This document shows, piece after piece, positions 1 to 9,900 of a DNA stretch of 17,626 nt (its first letter is position 1; each line of letters opens with the position of its first letter). This stretch comes from CAVVEQ01 sp963804865 (lineage in GTDB: Bacteria; Chloroflexota; Anaerolineae; Anaerolineales; Anaerolineaceae). The stretch lies in assembly GCA_963804865.1 (NCBI GenBank), contig CAWDSH010000028.1:1-17626 (forward strand), in the 5' to 3' direction. The notes beneath the pieces were generated by a model. It did no database searches, was not told where the DNA came from, and saw nothing but the letters and a program-made list of their open reading frames with translations. Both the position numbers and the translations under genes were made by a program.

Positions 1-26
1 GAGAAACCAAGGAATAAGGAGGGATA

Positions 27-1180
27 TTATCTTTCCAGCACGTGTGTGATCGCCGTGCTGGCGGGACCGCCCAGGGATTGCACCAGCGCGCGGCGGGCTT
101 TCTTCAGCTGGTTCTCACCGGTTGTTCCCCGCAGCTGTTGGACAGCTTCCACCAGCTGGTAGGCTCCTGAAGCTCCCAATGGATTGCCGCGTCCCTTCAT
201 CCCTCCCAACGTTGAGATCGGCAGTTTTCCGGTCAGTGAAAAATGGCCTTCCCCGGCCATCCTCGGGCTTTCACCCGGTTTGGCGAATCGCAGGCTTCGA
301 GCGTGAGTGCGGTATAGATGGTATATGCATCACCAAGCTCAAAGAAATCAGCATCCCCGGGCAGGATACCCGCCTGCCGGCAGGCTTCGCGCAGGGATTG
401 CCGCGCAGCCAAAAATGAAAGTGGATTGATGCGATCGTGAAGCGACAACGCATCCACCGCCACTGCCGAGCCGGTGACTTTGACCAGCGGATGGGGGAGG
501 TCTTCCGGCGCCAGGCTGGAGCGGGTAAGCAGCAAGGCGGCGGCACCATCTGCCAGCGGGGCAATATCGAAGAGATTCAGTGGCTCGCAGACAGGTTCAG
601 CTTTCGCATAGGTCTCGGCTTTAAGCGGTTTTCGGAAGAATGCATTCGGGTTATTGATCGCGTTGCTCTGCGCCAGCATCGCGAAAGCACCGAAAGATTC
701 TTGCGCCATCTTGTATTCGTAGAGATAACGCTTCATCAGCAGCGCTGCGACTCCATTGAGGGTCAATCCGCTGTAGGATTCGTAATCCGTATCCAAAATC
801 TGCCCGATGGCAGCATCCAGGCCGGGACCGACCATGTCGGTGATCTTTTCAACACCCACCACCAGCGCGCTGGATACATAGCCGGAGCTGATCGCCAGGT
901 ATGCCAGGCGGAAGGCACCCGCTGACGAGGCTTCCGCGGCTTCCACGGTGATGCCCTCAATGCCGCTCAAGCCAGTATCGTCAGTAAGCAGCGCACCCAG
1001 GTTCGCCTGGTGCGAAACGGTGGATCCGAGAAGGTTGCCGATGTACATGGCCTGCGGTTTCAAGCCTTTGGCATCCTTGCGGGCAGCCTGGATGGCACGC
1101 GCTGCCAGCGTGCGCAGCGGGAGGTCCCAATACTCCCCGACTGGTATTTGCCCGATGCCTGCAATGACGACGTCTGTCAT
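27..1180 (-). CDS. Thiolase-fold protein (archaeal/SCP-x-like acetyl-CoA acetyltransferase family), frameshifted, catalytic residues replaced
   Basis: By family and position this should be the acetoacetyl-CoA thiolase partner of the adjacent HMG-CoA synthase, making acetoacetyl-CoA from two acetyl-CoA. The frame is open from 1180 to about 290, then continues in another frame to the stop at 27-29. One missing base near 285-291 explains the break, and restoring it gives a 384-residue protein, normal for the family. The C-terminal part has typical elements: GGMKGRGNPLGASG (residues 326-339) and LGGPASTAITHVLE near the end. The start ATG overlaps the HMG-CoA synthase stop (ATGA), implying translational coupling. 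Oddly, the nucleophile position reads VEAAEASS (Glu83 instead of Cys), the usual HDAF motif reads GDAY (Gly283), and the usual GHP motif reads GNP (Asn333). It may therefore be a non-catalytic or structural paralogue. The fold assignment is secure; the activity is doubtful. Confidence 0.85.
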
Positions 1181-2265
1181 CCCATGTCCAGTTTTCCGCG
1201 GTAGCGCACGTAGAGCCCGTAATCGAGCTCGGTGCGGCGGGCGATATAGTCCTGCGTGGAAGGCGCTTTGCCCTGGCGTTCGGCAATCTTATCCGTCACC
1301 AGGATATCGAACGCGTCCGAGCCGGCACCCGAGCCGTAGGTAACTGCCAGGATGCGCTCGCCGGGCTTGGCGATATCCAGGATGGCGGTCAATCCGATGA
1401 GAGCGGCGCCGGCGTACGTATTTCCAATGACGAGGGGATAGTAAACCGGGTTTGATCTGTTCATCACTGAAACCGAGATCCCGCCCCACTTTTTGTGGGA
1501 ACTTGGCGTTGGGCTGGTGAAATACGGCCCAGGTGTAATCGGCAGGTTTGGTGCCATTCATTCCCATCAAAGCCTGCGCGGCTTCGACGATATGCTTGAA
1601 ATAGGCCGGTTCACCGGTGAAACGCTGCCCGTGCTCCGGATATTTCATGTCCGCGCGCCGCCAGAAATCAGGCGTGTCCGTGACGTATGAGAAGGCGCTT
1701 TGGATCACTGCCAGTGATTCTTCGCCAGGTCCGAGGATGAAAGCTGCCCCGCCGGCAGCGGCGGTGAATTCCAGCTGGTCACCGGGCTTTCCCTGGGCGG
1801 TATCCATTCCGATGGCGAGCGCGTACTTTCCCATTCCGGACCCCACCAGCCCCATGCCCATGATGATGGCTTCCGAGCCGGCCTTGCAGGCGAATTCCGT
1901 ATCCGCTGCGCTGTGCGCGGGTGATACTCCGATCGCTTCCGCGACCACCGTCCCGCTGGGCTTGACCGAGTAGGGGTGCGATTCAGAACCCACCCAGACC
2001 GCGCGCAGCTCTTCAGCGGGGATGCCCCGCCCTCGCCAGCGCGTTGCGCGCCGCCTCGATCGACATGGTGATCACGTCTTCGTCCAGCCCGGGGACGGAT
2101 TTCTCCTTTACCGGGCCGCCGCCCTTGCCGCCTGACCATATGCGGTTGATCTCCGTGGCGGGCAGGCGGTAACGCGGCACGTACGCGCCGTAGCCGATGA
2201 TGCCCACCTGGTCTGGCGGGTTTTAGCAGGAGGGAGGGGTCGGGCAGGGATGTCATTTCGGTCAT
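1177..2265 (-). CDS. Hydroxymethylglutaryl-CoA synthase, archaeal type (three apparent frameshifts)
   Basis: Condenses acetoacetyl-CoA with acetyl-CoA to HMG-CoA in the mevalonate pathway, in the cytoplasm. Four consecutive frames join after removing one base each near 2207-2208, 2025-2028 (a CCCC run) and 1434-1443. The result is exactly 361 residues, the family's usual size. Visible motifs are VGIIGYGAYVPRYR (20-33), Glu94 in VGSESHP, the catalytic Cys126 in EFACKAG, His249 in VFHQPN and IGNTYAGAALIGL (279-291). The ATG at 2265 is preferred because GAGGAAAG lies five bases upstream. The GTG at 2207 would drop about 19 residues and has no such site. It lies 55 bases after the HMG-CoA reductase gene and shares an ATGA overlap with the thiolase, so the three are probably one operon. 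All catalytic residues are present, so the frameshifts are probably sequence errors. Confidence 0.92.
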
Positions 2266-2266
2266 T

Positions 2267-2274
2267 CTTTCCTC
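2267..2274 (-). promoter_or_regulatory. Ribosome binding site that decides the HMG-CoA synthase start
   Basis: Read on the minus strand this is GAGGAAAG, with GAGG five bases before the ATG at 2265. It supports the upstream start over the internal GTG at 2207, and so implies that the short leader peptide and the main frame are joined by a one-base error. Confidence 0.6.
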
Positions 2275-2320
2275 AATTTCTGTCGGCTGGCGAAATCCAA
2301 TTTGCCGTAATGGTCTAATT

Positions 2321-3601
2321 TTATTCTTTATTCCAGAGGCTCAAGATCTCGATCGCGCGATCAATACGGATGTTTTTCTCTTTGATAAGTTGGGCTGCCA
2401 GTGCTTCCACCTGGTCCGGTTTTGCCCCGGCGGAAACTGCCACCTGGCGGGCGTGCAGGCTCATATGTCCGCGTTGAATGCCCTCGGTTGCCAGCGCGCG
2501 CAGGGCTGCCAGGTTCTGCGCCAGCCCAACCGACACGATGATCTCCGCCAGTTGAGCTGCGCTGGTCACACCCATCAACTTTAGCGCTGCCTGTGCAGCG
2601 GGATGTACTTTTGTGGCTCCACCGATGATCCCCACTGCCATCGGCATTTCCAAAAAGCCTTCCAGGTCACCATTGTCACCCTTGGACCAGGTCGACAGGC
2701 TGGTATAGCGGCCAGATCGTGCAGCGTAAGCATGCGCCCCGGCTTCCACTGCGCGCCAGTCATTGCCGGTGGCGATCACCACCGCGTCCACGCCGTTCAT
2801 GATGCCCTTGTTGTGCGTGGCAGCACGGTAGGGATCGATTGCAGCAAAAGCCCAGGCGGCGATGATGCCATCCCGCACCTGTTCGCCTGTGAATTCATCG
2901 AAAGCCAGGGCATCGCAGGGGATGCTCACCCGTGCACGCGCCAGCCTCTTGTCCGCCAGGTTGGAGAGGATGCGCAGCAGTACCCGCCCGCCTGTCAGTT
3001 TTTCAACCTGCGGGGCAAGCCTTTCAACGGCCGTGTTGACCGCGTTGGCACCCATTGCATCGCGCACGTCCACGATCAGGTGCAGCACGAGGAAAGCGCC
3101 GATGGGGGAATCTTCGATGATGCGCACTTCGATATCCCGCGGTCCGCCGCCAAGCCTGGCTAAAGGTGGATCATAACTACTTGCTTCCTTCAATAATTCA
3201 TCTTTATGGGCAAGTAGCGTTTCGCGCGCGGCAATCAGATCCGGGCAACCCAGGATCTGCATCTGCCCGATCATGAGCGGGGGATCCGCTTCGGCTTTAA
3301 AACCACCCCCGGCTTGCGCCAGTTTTGCCATGAACGAAGCACCAGCCACCACGGATGGCTCTTCAATGACCATGGGGACCAGAACGGCTTGCCCGTTGAT
3401 CACGAAATTCTGGGCGATGCCCAGCGGGAGAGAAAAAATCCCGGCAGCGTTCTCGATCATGTGGTCTGCCTGGGCGGAGGTCAGTCCTTCTTCACCGGAG
3501 AGGGCTTTGATCTCGCCGTCGGTCAGCCCGGCACCCATGGAAAGGATCTCCAGGCGCTCAGGGATGGTGAGTTGGTAAAATTTGCGGTTGGAATTGCTCA
3601 C
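2321..3601 (-). CDS. mvaA: Class II hydroxymethylglutaryl-CoA reductase
   Basis: Reduces HMG-CoA to mevalonate, the committed step to isoprenoids. The 426-residue frame is uninterrupted and of class II (Pseudomonas mevalonii type) length. The recognisable order is ENAAGIFSLPLGIAQNF (50-66), IEEPSVVAGAS (79-89), THNKGIMNGVDAV (262-274), TGNDWRAVEAGAHA (278-291) and GHMSLHAR (378-385). The catalytic set is complete: Glu81, Lys265, Asp281 and His379. Each is two residues before the textbook P. mevalonii positions (83, 267, 283, 381). The start is GTG at 3601: an in-frame stop lies about 40 bases upstream with no better start between, although no strong Shine-Dalgarno is visible. Class II enzymes can be biosynthetic or degradative. 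With HMG-CoA synthase next in the operon, biosynthesis is more likely. Cofactor preference cannot be read with confidence. Confidence 0.95.
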   Translation of the reverse strand: MSNSNRKFYQLTIPERLEILSMGAGLTDGEIKALSGEEGLTSAQADHMIENAAGIFSLPLGIAQNFVINGQAVLVPMVIEEPSVVAGASFMAKLAQAGGGFKAEADPPLMIGQMQILGCPDLIAARETLLAHKDELLKEASSYDPPLARLGGGPRDIEVRIIEDSPIGAFLVLHLIVDVRDAMGANAVNTAVERLAPQVEKLTGGRVLLRILSNLADKRLARARVSIPCDALAFDEFTGEQVRDGIIAAWAFAAIDPYRAATHNKGIMNGVDAVVIATGNDWRAVEAGAHAYAARSGRYTSLSTWSKGDNGDLEGFLEMPMAVGIIGGATKVHPAAQAALKLMGVTSAAQLAEIIVSVGLAQNLAALRALATEGIQRGHMSLHARQVAVSAGAKPDQVEALAAQLIKEKNIRIDRAIEILSLWNKE

Positions 3602-3823
3602 GAGGGTAATAGTAAAGGCGCGATACTGGCAAAAACTATCAGGATTGGCGACTAATTAGTAGATTGCGGAATTATTTATGAGATGATTCTGTAAGGAAAG
3701 TGAAAAGTGCCTTTTTGGATGAAAATTGGCTCATTTCTTGTATAATGATAGCGGAGTAATATTCAACCTGCCTTATGACAGGAAATTATTGTTTTTTATT
3801 TATTTCAAGGGCTGGAGATAAAA
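3602..3823. promoter_or_regulatory. Divergent intergenic region with candidate back-to-back promoters
   Basis: AT-rich 222-base gap between the divergent HMG-CoA reductase and giant surface protein genes. On the plus strand TATAAT at 3741-3746 is a perfect -10 box, but the best -35 candidate (TTGGAT, 3715-3720) is 20 bases away. On the minus strand TTGAAT (complement of 3761-3766) and TATACA (complement of 3739-3744) are 16 bases apart and would drive HMG-CoA reductase. The two -10 boxes overlap, so the promoters may exclude each other. No operator or riboswitch is recognised. These are motif matches only. Confidence 0.4.
3814..3817 (+). promoter_or_regulatory. Ribosome binding site for the giant surface protein (GTG start)
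   Basis: GGAG lies six bases before the GTG at 3824. The GTG opens directly into a signal-peptide-like sequence, so it is the chosen start. Confidence 0.6.
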
Positions 3824-3937
3824 GTGCCTTATCGGTATCCATTATTCCATAAAGCAGTTCATTACCTGGTCATTATCGCCACCATTGTAGGACTGACACT
3901 CGGCATTGCTCAGCCGCAGTATACGGTCAAGGCCGCC
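3824..3937 (+). other. Signal peptide of the giant surface protein
   Basis: The N-terminus has basic and aromatic residues (PYRYPLFHK), then a run of about 17 hydrophobic residues (14-29), then a polar stretch with VKAAS at 35-39. Cleavage after Ala37 or Ala38 fits signal peptidase I. Export is therefore likely, consistent with the Cys-paired Ig-like domains that follow. An uncleaved membrane anchor is less likely but possible. Confidence 0.75.
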
Positions 3938-6900
3938 TCCAGCCTCACAGTAACGCCCATCACCTGGGATGTTGTCGGACTGGATTCCAATGCCCCATTT
4001 TCCGGGCCTTATAACTTCCCGGTGGGTGTCCGTGCGTGTAACCCTGCCTCAAGCACCACTTCCGTGAATGCTGTTCAAGCGGATTTCACCTGGACCTCAT
4101 CCAACTCCGCTATTACTTTACGCAGTGGTTCACTGGATCCCATCATCCCCAATCCTACGATTAACCTCACCCCGGGGCAATGCACGGATTTCTACTTCGA
4201 GGTCTCTCTAGACCGGAGCGCAAGCCCGTACGACCAATTCAGAAGGTACCGCATCGACGTCAGTGGAACGGATTCGGGCACCAGTTTGCCGGTTACGCAG
4301 AGCTCTCCCACCCCGCGCCAAGTTTACGTGGAGCGCCTGGTCTCCCAAAGCCGCAATTCGGTTTCCGATGTCCTGCTGGATGGCGTTTCAATCCCGGCAG
4401 GCGGCTCGATGAACCTGCTGATCGGAAATTCATATCAGATCACGCTCATCGGTTCCACCGCGACGAACGGGTATGAACAGATCGAAAGTTTCATCAATTT
4501 CCCCAATACCATCTTCCAGGTTATCGGCGTGGCAACCACCTATACAGCCAAACCCAGCCCTGCAACCGATCCCTTATGGGCATCCAAGCTCTATGCCGAT
4601 GGTTGTGGTTGGGTGAACAATCCCGATTCACCTGCATATCGTTCCTGTACCGGGACGGGTAAATATGGCGGGAACATCATGGTGACCTACCAGGTGCGTA
4701 TCATAGGGGGAGCTGGAAGCAGCGAACCGCTGAACACCCTGATCTATGATTTTTCGGGTTCGAGCTATCATTACAACGCAGATTACAATGTTGCCGCGCG
4801 GGTTGCGAACATCATCGATCCCACCACCGTCACCATTTCCAAGGCTTTCACGCCAGATGCCACAGTCCCGGGCGGGGTTTCAAGACTTACTTTCACCCTG
4901 CATAACCCAAACGGCGGATTGCTTTCAGGGTTGAACTTTAACGACATCTTCCCAACGTCACCGGACGCGATGGTTGTTGCCAACCTGCCTAATGCATCCA
5001 CATCCGGATGCGGAACACCTACATTTTCCCCGGTTGCTGGAGCGGGTTCCATATCCTTTTCCAATGGAACGATCGCAGCGAATGGGTATTGTTCGGTAAG
5101 TGTTAATGTGACGGCACCAACGATTGGAACCTATAGCAATACGTCAGGACACCTTTTCGTTGGGACGGTAGATACCGGCGATTCCGCCTCCGGTAGTCTT
5201 GTGATCGGATCTGCCCCGCCAGCACCAACCTGCACCCCCGGCCTCGAACTCGCGCGCTGGACGATGGATCCTGCGCAGGGAACCAGCGTCCCCCCCTTGT
5301 TTTCATTCAGAAGCAGCCGGGTCTCTTCAGCCACCAGCAGCTATTCAGGTACTGGGACCAGTGCTATTGATACGGCATATGGGTCTCCATCCGTAAATTC
5401 ATGGAAGGCAACCGGAGGCTGGCCTGCGTCACCACCTGGAAGCTCTGCTTCTCCTTATTTCGAATTTGTTCTTGATACCACTAATTTCAATACGCTCAAT
5501 GGAATTACCCTAAACTACAATTATATGCTTAGGGGAAATTGGGCGAATGGTGCCAATAACCATGTTTATACCTACGGAAGCTCCAATGGTGGAACAAGCT
5601 TTGCGAACCTTGGCGATATTGCGAATCCGTCCAAGAATGCCTGGCATGCCAGCCCAAATTATCTGCTTTCTCCCTCAAGTCCGACATCAACGATTTTCCG
5701 AATTAATGCAGTGGGTCAACAACAACCTACTGCCGCATTGTTCCTCGACACCGTTGTCTTCACCGGTTGCGGAGTTGCATCGCCTCCCACGATCACCAAA
5801 TCCTTTGCTCCCAATCCAATCACTGTCAACAGCACCTCCACCTTAACCTTTACCCTGACCAATGAAAATAATATCCCGTTGACCGGCGTCAACTTTTCTG
5901 ATGTACTACCCGCTGGTTTGCAGGTGGCGGCAACCCCTGCTGCCAGTACAACCTGTGGGGGTTCCCCCACCTGGGCTCCAACCGCCGGTGGTACGAATTT
6001 AACTTTTGGAAGTCCAACGGGGGCAACCATACCCGCTCGATTTGGTACAACCAACGGTTTCTGTATCGTGCAGGTGAATGTCATAGCAACAACCCCAGGT
6101 CCGCATGACAATGTCAGCGGCTATATATCCTCAAATGAATCTGGCACCAACACCGGGCAGGGTGGTTCTGCGAGCGCGACGCTCACCGCCATCCTCCCTC
6201 CTGAAATCGTCAAACAATTCACCCCGAATCCCATCCTTGCGGGTGGTACTTCCACTTTAACATTTCGTATTACCAATCCGAACCCCAACGATACGCTCAC
6301 CGGGGTGGGTTTTACAGATACGTTTCCAGCCTCACCGGGCGCGATGACTGTGGCAGCCCCCCTGACAGCAGTAAATGGTTGTGGAGGTTCATTGCTGGAT
6401 AATGCCAGCGGCGCTCTTGCCGCGGGGGACCTGGGTGTTCAGCTATCTGGTGGAAGCCTTGTTGGGGGAGGCAGCTGCACCATCACAGTAAACGTGACCG
6501 CTCCTGTTACCGGGAGTTATGATAATGCCAGTGGAAATGTGGCTTCTACAAACGGTGGTGCGGGAAATACCGCTGCGGATACTCTTGAGGTTTCGCCGCC
6601 ACACCCGGCGATCTCGGTGTTGAAACAAGTATCCACGGGAGCGTCTGGCCCATGGACCTCCTTCCTGCCGGTCTCGGTTGGCTCTGACATTTATTACCGG
6701 TTCATTGTCTCCAACGATGGTGATGTGCAATTATCTTCGGTGAACGTCAACGATCCGCTGGTGAGCACGGCCGGTTGTGTCTGGCACAATGGTGATGGGA
6801 CTTTGATCGCTGCGCCATTCGACCTGCCGATTGCTTCTGCAGCGAACGATCAGAATTATGCGGTTTGTGTTCTAGGCCCCATCGCTGCCACCTCGGGAAC

Positions 6901-9900
6901 CCATCCAAATACTGCCACGGCATCTGGGACCTACAATGCAGTCACTTACACAGATACCTCCACCGCCACCTATGCCACCACCGCAGTGACCCTGGATAAA
7001 ACCGCGGCTGAAACATCCTTTACTGCAGTTGGCGATCTGCTGCATTATAGCTACCTGGTCACCAACAGCGGTGCTTCCCGGCTTCTTGGCCCCGTAACGA
7101 TAACGGATGATCGCGCTACGGTGTCCTGCCCGGCTCTGGATGGTATAGGCAACTTGGATGTATTCCTGGATCCAGGCGAAAGCGTTACCTGCACCGCCAC
7201 TTACACGATCACGGATGCGGATATTATCGCCCGTTCAGTCACCAATACAGCTTCTGCGACCGTTTATGGGGTGACCTCCAATATCGATAGCGTAACCGTG
7301 AACATGACTTTCCCCGACCTGACAGTTACGAAAACCAACAATGTCCTTGGAACGATCCCTGAATATGGCATCTTCAATTGGACGATCGTTGTGTCAAATA
7401 GCGGATTATCGCTCGCCTCTTTTTCGTCTCCTCAGACGATCCTTTCGGATACCTTGCCCGGTATCGCAGCATACTATCCGCAGGGTGCTCTGGCAGTAAC
7501 GAATGGGGGCACACCACCCACCGGCACGATTAACTGCTCCATCACGGGAACCGCCTTAACCTGTAACGCGGGCGATCCGGTCACTTTTCCGATTGGCGCG
7601 TCCTTCAGCGTCACTTTCCCGGTTACCCCCACGGCAGTGGGGAACCTCGCCAATACCGCGGTCGTCGATCCGGATACCCTCGTTGATGAATCGAATGAGG
7701 CGAACAACAGCAGCCTGGATACGGTGATCGTTACGGATGTCCTGCCTGATATCTCCGCGACCAAGACCGCTGTGCCCGTCAGCATCCCGGAAACCGGCGG
7801 CAATGTCGATTTCACCTACACGAGTAACAAATATCAGCAGCGAACCTGCCGAGATCACCGCGCTCAGTGATAACCAGTTTGGTATCCTCGCTGGTGACCT
7901 GGTTGCCAGGTTGGCACCATCCTTTCTCCCCTCGCTTCCTGCTCCTTCACAGCCACTTTTGCTGTTCCCGCCGGGGAGGCCCTGGCAACGCACGTGAACA
8001 CCTTCTCGGCTACCGTAACAGACGATGATGGGAATACGGACACCGCCACGGCGGATGCCACCGTGACCTATACGGATGTGCTTCCAACCGTAACCCTGGA
8101 TAAATCTGCGGCTCCAGCAAACCTGGCAGAACCGGGTGGTGCCTTCACATACACATTGACCATCACCAACACATCACCTGAAGACGTGACGATCACTGCG
8201 TTGACCGATGACAACCCGTTGAGCCCTGCCTGCCTCGCGTTGATCGGGACAAACCTGGCAGCAGGCACAAACACAAGCTGCACCTATAACATCACGCACA
8301 CCGAAGCTGGGACTTATCCCAATGACGCTTCCGTGACGGTTCAGGATAACGAAGGCAATTTGGCCAGCGCCAGCGAAAGCGAGACCGTTTCGGTCACAGA
8401 CGTTCTGCCCGCGGTCACCCTGGATAAATCAGTCACGCCAGCAACGCTTGCCGAACCTGGAGGTGTCTTCACTTACACACTGGCCATTACCAATACGGCT
8501 CCGGAAGCGGTGACCATCACCGCATTGACCGATGATAATCCGCTCAGCGTGGATTGCACGGACCTGGTCGGGGATGTTCTCGCGGCTGGCAGCAGCACAA
8601 GCTGCACGTACACTGTGGCGCACACCGAAGCCGGCTCCTACCCTAACAACTCTATGGTGACCGTGAGCGACAACGAGGGCAATACTGCCAGCGATACGGA
8701 TAACGAGACGGTCACAGTCACGGACGCCCTACCTTCTGTAAACTTGGATAAATCAGTAGCCCCGGCAGCGCTTGCTGAACCCGGCGGATTGTTCACCTAC
8801 ACGTTATCCATCACCAACACCTCGGTGGAGAGCGTAACGATCACCGCATTGACTGACGATAATCCCTTGAGTGCGGAGTGCACTGCCTTGATCGGTACTT
8901 CCCTGGCAGCAGGCGCAAATACGAGCTGCACCTACACAGTCACACGCACGAATGCAGGATCGTATCCCAATGACGCTTCGGTAACCGTTCAGGACAACGA
9001 AGGAAATTCCGCCAGCGATACCGACAGCGAAAGTGTGTCGGTGACGGATGTTCTTCCAACCATAGCGTTGGATAAATCGGTGGTTCCGGCTACTTATGCT
9101 GAACCAGGCGGAGTGTTCACCTTCACGTTGACCATCACCAATACCAGCGTAGAAAATGTGACCATCACCGGGCTGACCGATGACAACGGCCTAAGCGCGG
9201 AATGCCTGGCGCTGATCGGGACGAGCATCGCGGCAGGTGGAAATGCCAGCTGCACCTACACGGTTTCGCACACAGAAGCCGGTACCTATCCCAATGATGC
9301 CAGCGTGACCGTTCAGGATAATGAGACCAATTCAGCCAGCGATTTCGATAGCGAAAGCGTCACCGTCACGGATGTGCTCCCGACAGTGACGCTGGATAAA
9401 TCCGTGGCTCCTGCCAGCCTGCCTGAACCGGGTGGCGCGTTCACCTACACCCTGCTCATAACCAACACCTCGCCCGAAAGCGTGACCATCACTGCACTGG
9501 TCGACAGCAATCCTTTGAGTGCGGCATGCGCCGCGCTGGTCGGTACCAGCCTGACAGCGGGGGCGAACACGAGCTGCACCTATACCGTTTCGCACACCGA
9601 GGCTGGGACTTATCCGAACACGGCGCAAGTAACTGTTCAGGATAACGAGTCTAACAGCGCAAGCGCCAGTGATACAGCTACGGCAAGTGTGACAGATACG
9701 GCGCCAACCGTGACCCTGGACAAATCTGCCTCACCCCTAACGCTGCCGGAACCGGGTGGGGTATTTACATTCACTTTGGCAATCGTCAACACTTCCAGTG
9801 AAGCGGTGACCATCACTGCTCTAACGGATGACAACGCGCTCAGTGCTGAATGTCTCGCGCTGGTGGGCACCAGCCTGGCGGCGGGCGCGAATACCAGCTG

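Noticed and set aside
2013..2207. GTG at 2207 as the true HMG-CoA synthase start
   Set aside because: There is no ribosome binding site before it, whereas the ATG at 2265 has one. Removing one base at 2207-2208 joins KPARP to VGIIGYG smoothly and gives a whole-codon gene.
3766..3785. Short inverted repeat CCTG...CAGG before the giant gene as an operator or attenuator
   Set aside because: The arms are only four bases long around an eight-base gap, which is expected by chance.
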